Source: Penumbrarchaeum sp964445525 (GTDB taxonomy: Archaea > Thermoplasmatota > Penumbrarchaeia > Penumbrarchaeales > Penumbrarchaeaceae). Taken from it: DNA of 64,000 bases. Of the stretch, positions 28,781 to 37,586 are shown one piece after another (position 1 is the first letter of the stretch; every line of letters begins with the position of its first letter). The notes below the pieces were generated by a model that worked only from the letters and a program-made list of their open reading frames with translations, did not search any database and was not told where the DNA came from. The stretch covers positions 1 through 64,000 of the forward strand of contig CAYULA010000001.1 of NCBI GenBank assembly GCA_964445525.1, given 5' to 3'. The translations under genes were made by a program, and so were the position numbers.

Positions 28781-29668
28781 TCAACCCCCCTTCCTGGATT
28801 TGTAATCCATCCATTGCTTGCATCTCTTCTTGTTGGTATTGTAAGTGCTTTCGTTGGGATCAAGGTCCATGGCTTTTACGAAGTAGGTCATGGCTCTCTC
28901 GTACTGGCCGCTCTCCATCAGGGCAAGTCCGTATTCATTGAATGCATAGGCTCTCTTTCTGTCCTTGGGGCTGACACTCTTTGGAGTCTCCTCCCGGGTT
29001 GAGGGAGGAGCTATGATCGGAACGCTCTCCTGCTCCAAAACCTCGTATACAGGCTGTTTTGACTTATCCTCCCTGTCATATTCGACCACGTAATCAATGA
29101 AAGGTTTCTTTCCGTGTTTTTCGACGGATCGTTTCTTCCTGGGTCCTGACTTTGTTCTTTTTTCCACGGGAGCCAGGGATGAATCCCACTGGGGCGTGAC
29201 ATCCTTGATCAATTTTTTCTCATCATAATAGGTAAGCTGGGGTTTGACCCTTTCATCGGTGTAGAGAGCAGCCTCGGGATCCTTATCGATCGATGTCCCC
29301 CATACATCCTCATAAGCCTGGTCTCTCCCCCAGGTCTGTTCCCAGTCAGAATCTCTCTCCTGAACAAGTGATTCGGGGCTCTTTGCCGGTTCAACCTCGG
29401 GCCAATCCGAATCTTCCGAGACCTCTTCAATATTGGATACCCCGATGTTGCGGAAACCGATTACCTTGGTCTTTCTGAAAACCACACCTTGAAGTCTGGT
29501 CTTGATCCTTCTTTTGTGGTCGAAGTTCAGCTCCCGATCCTCATCGAAGGTCCTGTTCCTCGACATGAGTATTCTTGGTTTCCTGAATTTGACCTGGCAG
29601 ACTGAGGTGTCGTATATCCTTCCAAGGGAACTATCCTTGTACTTACCTTTCAGAAATCCCAATCTCAC
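28781..29668 (-). CDS. TPR protein heading the NfeD-flotillin operon
   Basis: A 295-aa cytoplasmic protein with a C-terminal TPR unit (AFNEYGLALMESGQYERAMTY then AMDLDPNESTYNTNKKRC). The first 220 residues are charged and low in hydrophobic content, with basic N-terminal and acidic middle stretches, and are probably largely disordered. It starts with GTG 29668; a TATA-like ATATTAAAT lies about 15 bases upstream, so the exact start is unsure. The tight link to NfeD suggests a role as adaptor for the flotillin complex (inference). Confidence 0.75.
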   Translation of the reverse strand: MRLGFLKGKYKDSSLGRIYDTSVCQVKFRKPRILMSRNRTFDEDRELNFDHKRRIKTRLQGVVFRKTKVIGFRNIGVSNIEEVSEDSDWPEVEPAKSPESLVQERDSDWEQTWGRDQAYEDVWGTSIDKDPEAALYTDERVKPQLTYYDEKKLIKDVTPQWDSSLAPVEKRTKSGPRKKRSVEKHGKKPFIDYVVEYDREDKSKQPVYEVLEQESVPIIAPPSTREETPKSVSPKDRKRAYAFNEYGLALMESGQYERAMTYFVKAMDLDPNESTYNTNKKRCKQWMDYKSRKGG

Positions 29669-29774
29669 CGCTCCCTGGAGATTTAATATCCCCGTTTGGC
29701 TGCAACGTTTAGGTACGTATATATTGATTTTTAATCCGGGGACACAGAGATGGACAAAAGTTCACTGGATGAAT

Positions 29775-30473
29775 TTAATTATCGACATTGTCCTTCCTTT
29801 TGCCGGTGATGAAGAATCCGGATCGCGGCGTAAGATAATACATCTTCATCGTATATGGATTCAATTTCCTTGAGAATGTTGATTCAAGATCGTTTTTTGT
29901 GAAAAGACCGTGATCATCCACAAGGAGAAGAATTGACTTGTCCCATTCCTGAAGGTTGGAAAGCTCCCTCAAGATCTCCTTTTCAAGTTCCTTCATTCCT
30001 TCGGTCTTTGACATTCTGCCGGTCTGGGTGTTTCGTCTTTTTGCATACTGGACTTTGGTATTTTTAACCACACTGACTGCGGCTCCCGAAGAGAATCTCC
30101 ATGATCTTATTGATCCCGGATTCTTATTAGAGAACCTCGCGGTAACTGCAAATTGCATGGTATCCAGGTCGATAAAGCAGAGGTCCGCTCTGGGTTTTTC
30201 ACCCTTCTCGAATCCGAGTGAGACATGAAGCGGGGTTGTCTGGATATCATCTGTCTCGATGCCCTTCTGCCTCCATCTGCCATCTCGTCCAATGGTATAC
30301 CTTCCCGTTTCGACCTTCACAGGTTCGAATAATGACCTCATCCGATGGTATAGATCCGCAACAACATCCATCCGATCAAGAAACATGTAAGGAGATTTCT
30401 GATAATCCACCTTCATCGATTGGAAGGCCTCATCGAAGGTATCCACGAACGGAGTTGACCAAGATCGTTTCAT
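29775..30473 (-). CDS. Hypothetical cytoplasmic protein
   Basis: A 232-aa protein without signal peptide or membrane segment. It contains a central beta-rich region (ADLCFIDLDTMQFAVTARF) and a hydrophobic strand followed by acidic residues (SILLLVDDHGLFTKNDLE), which could be a nucleotide- or metal-binding core, but no family is recognised. ATG 30473 lies 25-32 bases from a TTTATAAA box, so the message is probably leaderless, which supports this start. It is divergent from the SRP54 gene. Confidence 0.75.
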   Translation of the reverse strand: MKRSWSTPFVDTFDEAFQSMKVDYQKSPYMFLDRMDVVADLYHRMRSLFEPVKVETGRYTIGRDGRWRQKGIETDDIQTTPLHVSLGFEKGEKPRADLCFIDLDTMQFAVTARFSNKNPGSIRSWRFSSGAAVSVVKNTKVQYAKRRNTQTGRMSKTEGMKELEKEILRELSNLQEWDKSILLLVDDHGLFTKNDLESTFSRKLNPYTMKMYYLTPRSGFFITGKRKDNVDN

Positions 30474-30497
30474 ATAAAAACCATACTTTACTGTTTA

Positions 30498-30505
30498 TTT
30501 ATAAA
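30498..30505 (-). promoter_or_regulatory. TATA box for the 30473 gene
   Basis: TTTATAAA placed 25-32 bases before the start codon, consistent with a leaderless message. Confidence 0.55.
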
Positions 30506-30617
30506 TTACCAGAAATATACCGATTTTTATCCACCACATCACATTTTTCACTGCAGATGAGAAGATAATGACTGTCAACCTTATTTAACCTCAGATGAAG
30601 CAAAAAAATGAGACAAT

Positions 30618-30626
30618 CTATATATG
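30618..30626 (+). promoter_or_regulatory. TATA box for srp54
   Basis: CTATATATG lies 26-34 bases before ATG 30652. By analogy with the acd and 30473 promoters, transcription should start at or near that ATG. Confidence 0.5.
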
Positions 30627-30651
30627 CAAAAAGCCTGATGGCGCGTCGGTG

Positions 30652-32020
30652 ATGGACAACGGTCCTGGATTCCCTAGGTGAGTCCCTGCGCGGGACCCTC
30701 AAAAAAATTGCAAACGCGTCCAACATCGACAAGGACGTCATCAAGGATGTGGTGCGCGATATCCAGCGCGCACTACTTCAGGCAGACGTGAATGTGAAAC
30801 TGGTTCTCACCATTACCAAGGAAGTTGAGCGAAGGTCAATGGAGGAGAAGCCTCCTGCGGGTATGTCTTCCCGGGAACATGTCATACGGATCATATACGA
30901 GGAACTTGTAAGGATCCTCGGCGAAGGCAGGGAAGTAACCCTGAAAAAACATGTCATAATGATGGTCGGTCTCTACGGCCAGGGAAAGACCACTACAACA
31001 GCCAAACTTGCAAAATACTTCCAAAAGAGAGGATTAAAGGTAGGCCTGGTCGCAGCCGATGTTCACAGACCCGCCGCCTTTGACCAGTTGAAGCAGCTGG
31101 CAGAGAAGATCAATGTTCCAATTTACGGCAATCCCAAAGCCAACAACGGAGTCGCCGTTGTCAAAAACGGCATGAAGCAGATGAAGGATTCCGATATAAT
31201 CATCATCGATACCGCAGGCAGACATTCACTCGAGAATGACCTCATAAATGAGATGAAGAGGATCTCAAAGGTCGCAAAACCCGACGAGAAGTTCCTGGTT
31301 CTCGATGCTTCCGTGGGACAGCAGGCAGGACCCCAGGCCCAGGCTTTCCATGACGCTGTTCAGGTTACCGGTGTCATAATCACCAAGCTCGACGGAACCG
31401 CAAAGGGAGGAGGTGCCCTTTCCGCAGTTTCGATAACCAAGGCCCCCGTGACATTCATAGGAGTGGGAGAACACATAGATGATCTTGAAAAATTTGATCC
31501 TCCCAGGTTCATCTCCAGGCTACTCGGGATGGGAGACCTCCAGACACTTCTGGAGAAGGCTCAGGAATCCATGGAAGGTTCCGATGCCGAGATGGTTGCC
31601 AAGAAGATGATGTCGGGCAAGTTCACCCTGCTTGACATGAGAGAGCAAATGGAGATGCTCTCGAAGATGGGACCGATGGACAAGATCATGAGCATGTTAC
31701 CTCAGGGATTCGGAGGGATGAAACCCGGCATGGGCATGGAAAAGCAGGACCCCCAGGAAACCCAGCGTAGATTGAAGAAATTCAAGGTAATAATGTCATC
31801 CATGACCCGGTTCGAACTAGAAAATCCCAAGGAGATCAAGGCATCGAGGATCAGAAGGATCGCCAAAGGAGCCGGTGTTGACCAGAAAGAGGTCAGGTCC
31901 TTGCTTAAATACTACAACATGTCCCAGAAAGCGGTCAAAGGGCTGTCCTCGAACAGAAGGATGAGAAAGAAGCTCATGAAACAGCTCCAGATGCCCGAGA
32001 TGGAAGGAATGGACTTCTGA
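30652..32020 (+). CDS. srp54: Signal recognition particle GTPase SRP54, apparent +1 frameshift near start
   Basis: The SRP GTPase that binds signal peptides through its M domain and 7S RNA, and delivers ribosomes to the membrane receptor. N domain: the segment from 30662 reads VLDSLGESLRGTLKK in one frame and runs open into the rest. G domain: GLYGQGKTTTTAKLA, DTAGRH and TKLDGTAKGGG. M domain: KMGPMDKIMSMLP and further Met-rich helices. No ATG, GTG or TTG precedes this N domain in frame. ATG 30652, at leaderless distance from a TATA box, gives MDN and then runs out of frame; removing one G at 30661-30662 restores MDNVLDSLGESL. So either the assembly has an extra base, or initiation is unusual (for example CTG 30665). 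Starting at GTG 30749 would delete half the N domain. Confidence 0.93.
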
Positions 32021-32039
32021 TAGGATTTTAACAATAACT

Positions 32040-32054
32040 CTATATTTTATATAG
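32040..32054. promoter_or_regulatory. A/T-rich inverted repeat upstream of the phosphate transporter
   Basis: CTATAT-TTT-ATATAG lies in an A/T-rich 100-bp gap that also holds related CTCTATATCGTATATCC elements. It may be an operator or promoter for the phosphate unit; no factor can be named. Confidence 0.3.
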
Positions 32055-32123
32055 CATATATTTGAACATATACTCTATATCGTATATCCTTAAGCAATAT
32101 AGCGCTATGTTAGATCGATCCTG

Positions 32124-33320
32124 ATGGGGGATGTCTCGGGAGATATAAACAGCAAACCTGGTCGGGTTATTCCCATTGATCGATTGACCCAGAATCAATG
32201 GTTCAATCTTTTAATCTTCTTCATCTCCATCTATTTTTTTATTATCGGGATCAAGCTGATGGGATCCGGTTTCAAGGGAATGGGCAAGGAATTCGCCAAC
32301 TCCCTCATAGAAACCACCTCCAATCCCGTGGTCGGATTATGTATCGGCATCCTCGCCACTGCCATCGTTCAATCATCCTCTGCAACTACATCCACGGTAG
32401 TTGCGATGGTTGTTGCCAATCCAGCATTCTTTCCCAACGCCATTCCGATAATCATCGGAGCAAACATCGGAACCTCGGTGACAAATATCACCGTTTCCCT
32501 TGGTCATATCAGACATCCGCCCTCATTCCGAAGGGCCTTTGGAGGAGCCTTGGTACACGATTTCTTCAACGTTACCTCGGCTTCCCTTATCTTTCCGGCG
32601 GAATGGCTTGTCAGGATCCTGACGGGGAAGGGATTTCTGGAAAGGGCGGGTGAAGCTACCGCTTCTGCTATAGTGGGAGAGAATAACAGCCTCGAGTTGG
32701 ACCTGATAGACAGGATCCTAGATCCTGTATTGGAGCCTCTGAAATCGAACATAGAGTCTATCGGCCTGTTCCCCGAGTTGATGATGGTCGTTTTGGGACT
32801 TCTCATTCTTTTCGTTTCACTTACATTTGTAACCAAAGCCGCAAGAAGGGCAATTGACGGAAAGATACAGGAATTGGTTGATAAGGTGCTATTTAGAAAT
32901 ACCGCCACCTCTTTCACTTTCGGACTCCTGCTTACTTCATTTGTTCAGAGTTCATCAGTAACAACATCGATAGCAGTTCCTTTGGTAGGGGGCGGTATTC
33001 TCTCCATAGAGCAGATCTTCCCCTACACTTTGGGAGCAAATGTGGGAACCACAGTTACAGCGCTTCTGGCGGCAATAGCAAGCCAGGACCTTGCCGACCC
33101 TGAAGGGTCCAAATATGCACTTGCCATTTCTTTCGTACATCTGTATTTCAATATTGCTGGAATCGTGCTACTGTTTCCCTTCAGAAAGGTACCCATATAC
33201 CTTGCTAGAAAGGTTGCCAGATACATATCGATGAATAGAAAATTGGCACTGGTATTCCTTGTGGTCGTATTCTTCGTCATTCCCGGAGCGGTAATACTGT
33301 TGGACAAATTTATTTTATAG
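32124..33320 (+). CDS. Na/Pi-cotransporter family protein
   Basis: A 398-aa membrane protein of the NptA/Na-Pi cotransporter II family. The two inverted family repeats each carry a QSSS motif: IVQSSSATTSTVVAM and FVQSSSVTTSIAVPL, each followed by a G-A-N-(I/V)-G-T motif (IIIGANIGTSVTN; YTLGANVGTTVTA). About eight membrane segments are visible. Substrate is probably phosphate with sodium. The next gene is PhoU-like, 38 bases downstream, which is the usual pairing (in many bacteria the two are one fused protein) and supports a phosphate role. Confidence 0.9.
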   Translation: MGDVSGDINSKPGRVIPIDRLTQNQWFNLLIFFISIYFFIIGIKLMGSGFKGMGKEFANSLIETTSNPVVGLCIGILATAIVQSSSATTSTVVAMVVANPAFFPNAIPIIIGANIGTSVTNITVSLGHIRHPPSFRRAFGGALVHDFFNVTSASLIFPAEWLVRILTGKGFLERAGEATASAIVGENNSLELDLIDRILDPVLEPLKSNIESIGLFPELMMVVLGLLILFVSLTFVTKAARRAIDGKIQELVDKVLFRNTATSFTFGLLLTSFVQSSSVTTSIAVPLVGGGILSIEQIFPYTLGANVGTTVTALLAAIASQDLADPEGSKYALAISFVHLYFNIAGIVLLFPFRKVPIYLARKVARYISMNRKLALVFLVVVFFVIPGAVILLDKFIL

Positions 33321-33358
33321 GTAATTATGCCTATATAGAATTACAAGGAGATATGTAG

Positions 33359-34030
33359 ATGTTCAAGAACATCTGGGATGCATTGAGAAAGAACCCGCTG
33401 ATCGACGAGAGCTATGAGATCATGGACCGACTCCAGCATCAAACCCAGGAGATGTTCATGCTTTCCATGAAAGCCCTGATCGATCAGGACGTGGATCCAG
33501 ATGAGATCATACGTATGGACAAGAATGTGAACAGGAATGTTCAATCTGTAAGAAGGAAGGTATTCGAGTATTTTTCATTATCTTCATCCCCGAATATTCA
33601 TGGCGGCCTCATATTGATATCCCTGGTAATCGATTACGAAAGAATTGGAGATTATGCAAAGGATCTGGCTCTTATGAGGGATGAATATGGCTTCAGGGGG
33701 CCATTCACACATGAGATCGGAGACCATCTCAATTCAATGAAGGATAGAATCCTGGTAATGTTCATGGAGGCCCATGATTCCCTGAGCGAAATGGAACAAT
33801 CCTACCCCACAAAAGTTACGCTCCAGGAGAGGGAATTGAAGGACGAATATGACTCCATGAAGGATCAATTGATGGAAAGCAACCTGAAGAGAGAGGAAGT
33901 TGTATGTGCCCTGATTTCCGCTCGAATCATGAGGAGAATTGCAGGCCATCTTGATAATATCGCCACATCGGGAGCAAGACCCTTTCCCAAACTGGGATTC
34001 AAACCGGGGGCTTCCAGCTGGGAGGATTAA
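33359..34030 (+). CDS. PhoU-like protein
   Basis: A 223-aa helical-bundle protein with PhoU features: repeated helices with D/E-R-I-x-D-Y-A motifs (LVIDYERIGDYAKDLA; RIMRRIAGHLDNIAT). PhoU proteins bind metal clusters and down-regulate phosphate uptake. Shine-Dalgarno AAGGAGAT stands eight bases before ATG 33359. It is co-directional with the transporter gene and overlaps the end of the convergent gene at 34027 by four bases. Confidence 0.87.
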   Translation: MFKNIWDALRKNPLIDESYEIMDRLQHQTQEMFMLSMKALIDQDVDPDEIIRMDKNVNRNVQSVRRKVFEYFSLSSSPNIHGGLILISLVIDYERIGDYAKDLALMRDEYGFRGPFTHEIGDHLNSMKDRILVMFMEAHDSLSEMEQSYPTKVTLQERELKDEYDSMKDQLMESNLKREEVVCALISARIMRRIAGHLDNIATSGARPFPKLGFKPGASSWED

Positions 34031-34464
34031 ACTCCCCATTTGGACCATTGCCTTTTCGAGCTCATATGGTGCCTGTTGAGAAAACCCGCCTTGAACCTCT
34101 CCACAAAAAAGAAATCGTATGGCTTTCTGGGCAGATTATTCGAAAATGTGTTCAGAAGCTTTCTCACTTTGGGTGCATTTGTTGATGTTATGCCCTGGAT
34201 CTCCAGAAAATGAATGTCACCGGCATGTGTCGGCCTCTCATCGAATACATCGATCTTGAGCTTTACCGGATCCTTTACGTTGAACCTGAAAACATACGAA
34301 TTGGATGGTATGGCAATTACCACCATCAGTCTGGAGAAATGGTGCAGTGCCCTGTCCCTATCATAGGACCATCCCAGATCATCAAGTGTTTGTCTCAAGA
34401 TCCGGGTAATGGAGGGAGAATCAAAGCAGACAGCCGCTCTCCATTTGTTGGGGGGGTTGGACAT
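34027..34464 (-). CDS. Hypothetical protein
   Basis: A 145-aa basic cytoplasmic protein (MSNPPNKWRAAVCF). A helix-strand pattern (SITRILRQTLDDLGW, then LMVVIAIPSNSYVFRFNV and LKIDVFDERP) suggests a small alpha/beta fold, and a basic C-terminal tail (NRHHMSSKRQWSKWG) suggests nucleic-acid or ribosome contact. No family is recognised. GGAGGGTAAGG lies upstream of ATG 34464. Confidence 0.7.
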   Translation of the reverse strand: MSNPPNKWRAAVCFDSPSITRILRQTLDDLGWSYDRDRALHHFSRLMVVIAIPSNSYVFRFNVKDPVKLKIDVFDERPTHAGDIHFLEIQGITSTNAPKVRKLLNTFSNNLPRKPYDFFFVERFKAGFLNRHHMSSKRQWSKWGV

Positions 34465-34557
34465 ATCGATCCTTACCCTCCAAATTCGTTATACCTTATC
34501 TCATTTATCGATAGATAGGATTAACATGTATGTAATCGATTCGAGAAAGGGGATTAA

Positions 34558-35532
34558 ATGGGGGAAAATATTCGTCCCAGGATTTTCTGCAGCAGGTGCC
34601 TCGAGTTCGACCACTGCAGATACGACGGTTCCCAAATCGGATCGGAGATCGTCAGGAATCTCAGGGATAATGCGGAAATCTTACATGAATGCCCTGAAAT
34701 GGGCATAGGCCTGGGAGTGCCGAGAAAACCGGTCAAGGTCTATGAGGATGATACCGGTTATCATCTGTACCAGACCTCCACGGACCGAGACCATACGGAT
34801 AAAATGGTGTCCTTCGTTGATAATCTCCTGAATGGATTGAATGATATTGACGGGTTCATTCTGAAAGCCAAGTCACCTTCCTGCGGCCTTGATGATGTCA
34901 AGATATATGCTTCCAAGGAAAAGGGGAAACAGAAGAGGATGGGATCGGGTTTTCTGGGAATGGAGGTTCAAAAGAGGTTTGAAAACCTTGCAGTGGAGAC
35001 GGAAAAAAGGCTTCTGGATGACAGGATAAGGGATCATTTCCTGACCAAATTGTACACAAACGCCAGGTTCAGGGAGGTCAAGAGATCGGGAAAGCCGAAG
35101 GACCTCATTGAATTCCATGCAAGGTCAAAGTTTCTTCTGATGGCATATTCCCAGAGCACTATGAGGGAAATGGGCAGGATAGTATCAAATCAGAAGGAAA
35201 CGGGAATTGGTGAGGCCATCAAACAGTACGAACAACTGCTGGGAAAGGCACTTTCAAAGGGACCGGATTACACCTCCCACATCAATGTAATGATGCACTG
35301 CTTCGGTTATGTCTCCTCTGAACTTTCAAAGGATGAGAAGGACTTCTTCATGGATTCACTTGATTTGTACAGGGACGACAGAATCCCCTTGACAACCCTG
35401 AAATCGATGATCAACTCGTGGATTCTGAGATTCAAGGTCAAATACCTGCTTGATCAGTACTACTTCGAACCCTATCCGGTGGAACTGATCCGGTCCATTG
35501 ATGGCAAACGCGAAAGGGAGCTCTGGAAATGA
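34558..35532 (+). CDS. DUF523-DUF1722 protein (TudS/YbgA-like)
   Basis: A 324-aa two-domain protein. The N-terminal DUF523 domain has cysteines in FCSRCLEFDHCRYDG and the SPSCGL motif; stand-alone DUF523 proteins (TudS) are iron-sulfur 2-thiouracil desulfurases. The C-terminal DUF1722 domain (from about residue 185, YTNARFREVKRSG) corresponds to E. coli YbgA, whose gene neighbours photolyase. Here too the photolyase ATG overlaps its stop (ATGA), so the pair is translationally coupled. A role in repairing or clearing damaged or thiolated bases is plausible. Confidence 0.87.
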   Translation: MGENIRPRIFCSRCLEFDHCRYDGSQIGSEIVRNLRDNAEILHECPEMGIGLGVPRKPVKVYEDDTGYHLYQTSTDRDHTDKMVSFVDNLLNGLNDIDGFILKAKSPSCGLDDVKIYASKEKGKQKRMGSGFLGMEVQKRFENLAVETEKRLLDDRIRDHFLTKLYTNARFREVKRSGKPKDLIEFHARSKFLLMAYSQSTMREMGRIVSNQKETGIGEAIKQYEQLLGKALSKGPDYTSHINVMMHCFGYVSSELSKDEKDFFMDSLDLYRDDRIPLTTLKSMINSWILRFKVKYLLDQYYFEPYPVELIRSIDGKRERELWK

Positions 35533-36872
35533 CCGGTGACCCCAGAATCAGAAGGCTCAATGACATTTCGATCTGCGATGGCAGATATGTCCTCTACTGG
35601 ATGCAGCAATCCCAGAGAGTGCACTACAACCATGCTCTTCTGAGGGCATCTTACTGGTCGTTGAACCTTGACCTTCCCTTGATAGTTTATTTCGGATTGA
35701 TGAATGATTACCCCGAGGCCAATCTCAGACACTATTCATTCATGATGGAAGGATTATCCCATGTTTCAGAGGACCTTGAACAACTTGGAATAAAGCTTGT
35801 TGTTAAAAGATGCCACCCGGTTCAAGGAGCTGACGAGCTCTCCAAGGAAGCCTCCATAATAATCTGCGACATGGGTTACCTCAAGCATCAAAGAAAATGG
35901 AGAAAAGAGCTTTCATCAAGATCCAGGTGCCCCGTGGAAATGGTCGAGACAGATGTCGTTGTCCCGGTTGAAGAAGCCTATCCGAAGGAGGCATATTCCG
36001 CGGCGGTTCTCAGACCAAAAATCAGAAAACACCTGAAGGACAATCTGGTGGTCCCCAGAGAACTATGGCCGGAAAAGGATTCCATGGACCTCAACATAGA
36101 ATCGTTGGACATGACCAGGCCTGAAAAAATCCTAAAAGAGATGGACCTGGACAGTTCCGTTCCTCCCGTTGAGGAATTCAGGGGAGGCGGCGGTGAGGCA
36201 AACATCAGACTCCAGAGGTTCATTGACGGGAAACTGGAGAAGTATTCCTCGGAGAGGAACGATCCTTCAAGAGGTATTCAATCGGATCTGTCTCCCTACC
36301 TCCATTTCGGTCAGATATCACCGCTTTTCATTGCAATGAAGGTAATCAACGAGGGAGGAAACGGAACGGATGAATTCCTGGAGGAGCTTATCGTAAGAAG
36401 GGAGCTCTCCATGAACTATGCATATTACAATACCGACTACGAATCATTCGAGGGACTTCCCAACTGGGCTGTTACCACACTGGAGGATCACACCTCGGAT
36501 CCCAGGGACGTGGTATATCCCCTGGAGGTGCTGGAAAACGCCGAGACACATGATCCGTACTGGAACGCAGCCCAGAATGAGATGGCAAAAACCGGAAAGA
36601 TGCACAATTACATGAGGATGTACTGGGGGAAAAAGATACTCGAATGGACCGAGGACCCCAGGGAGGCTTTCGACAAGACGATATACCTGAACAACAAATA
36701 CAATCTTGACGGCAGGGACCCCAATTCCTATACCGGAGTGGCCTGGTGTTTCGGCAAACATGACAGGCCCTGGACCGAACGACCCGTATTCGGAAAGGTA
36801 AGGTACATGAATGACCGTGGTCTCGAACGCAAATTCGACATGGATCCCTATCTGAAAAAGTTCGGAGGTTGA
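35529..36872 (+). CDS. phr: Class II deoxyribodipyrimidine photolyase
   Basis: A 447-aa FAD-dependent CPD photolyase repairing UV-made cyclobutane pyrimidine dimers with blue light. The class II signature is the N-terminal VLYWMQQSQRVHYNHAL; the C-terminal FAD/DNA-binding part includes HNYMRMYWGKKILEW, NLDGRDPNSYTGVAWCFGKHDRPW and ERPVFGKVRYM. Length is normal. It is coupled by overlap to the upstream DUF523 gene and abuts the lycopene cyclase gene, placing it in a light-response operon. A photolyase implies an organism that sees light. Confidence 0.95.
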   Translation: MTGDPRIRRLNDISICDGRYVLYWMQQSQRVHYNHALLRASYWSLNLDLPLIVYFGLMNDYPEANLRHYSFMMEGLSHVSEDLEQLGIKLVVKRCHPVQGADELSKEASIIICDMGYLKHQRKWRKELSSRSRCPVEMVETDVVVPVEEAYPKEAYSAAVLRPKIRKHLKDNLVVPRELWPEKDSMDLNIESLDMTRPEKILKEMDLDSSVPPVEEFRGGGGEANIRLQRFIDGKLEKYSSERNDPSRGIQSDLSPYLHFGQISPLFIAMKVINEGGNGTDEFLEELIVRRELSMNYAYYNTDYESFEGLPNWAVTTLEDHTSDPRDVVYPLEVLENAETHDPYWNAAQNEMAKTGKMHNYMRMYWGKKILEWTEDPREAFDKTIYLNNKYNLDGRDPNSYTGVAWCFGKHDRPWTERPVFGKVRYMNDRGLERKFDMDPYLKKFGG

Positions 36873-37586
36873 ATGTACACCTATCTCTATTTCAATATAT
36901 TAGTGATCATCTTCCCCTTCCTTCTTTCATTCGATAAGAGGGTGGCCTTCTGGAGGAAGTGGCCTTATCTGTTCATATCAATGATCTTGGGTGACCTGAT
37001 CTTTGTAACATGGGATTCCATGGTAACGGAAATCGGCCACTGGTCTTTCAACGAGGAACACCTCACGGGAATATGGGTTTTCGGGATTCCGCTGGAGGAA
37101 CTGCTTTTCTTCGTGACGGTTCCCTACGCATGCCTGTTCACTTACGAGGTAATCGTGTATTATCTGAAGGAATGGAAGGTCCCTTTCAACATGTATGTAA
37201 ACCTTGCAATAGCCGCTGTTTTGGTCATTTCCGCCTTTCTGTTCATCGATCAGGGGTATACCTTCGTTGTCCTTTTATACACTGCGGGAATGGTGGTTAT
37301 TGCAACATTTGCGGAAGGACCTCTTCTGAAATCAAGGAAATTCTGGATATATACGCTGATTACAATCGGTCTGTTCACGGTTTTCAACATGATCCTTACA
37401 GCCATTCCCATAGTCGAATACTCCCCGGACCATATCTGGGGCGGAGATGGGCTTTTCAACGGAAGATTCTTCACCATACCTCTCGAGGATTTCTTCTACA
37501 ACTTCTCTCTTTTGACCACATATCTGGTCTTTTATCTATTCGCCAAAAAAATCTTGAAACGGAGGAAGGCTCCGAATGAAGAATGA
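36873..37586 (+). CDS. crtY: Lycopene beta-cyclase, fused CrtYc-CrtYd type
   Basis: A 237-aa integral membrane protein with seven hydrophobic segments. It has two homologous halves, each with the hallmark PLEE/PLED motif: GIPLEELLFF near residue 72 and IPLEDFFYNF near residue 208. This is the single-chain archaeal or fungal version of the heterodimeric actinobacterial CrtYc/CrtYd. It forms beta-ionone rings on lycopene. The ATG follows the photolyase stop directly. The CrtI-type gene overlaps its end by 11 bases. Confidence 0.88.
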   Translation: MYTYLYFNILVIIFPFLLSFDKRVAFWRKWPYLFISMILGDLIFVTWDSMVTEIGHWSFNEEHLTGIWVFGIPLEELLFFVTVPYACLFTYEVIVYYLKEWKVPFNMYVNLAIAAVLVISAFLFIDQGYTFVVLLYTAGMVVIATFAEGPLLKSRKFWIYTLITIGLFTVFNMILTAIPIVEYSPDHIWGGDGLFNGRFFTIPLEDFFYNFSLLTTYLVFYLFAKKILKRRKAPNEE

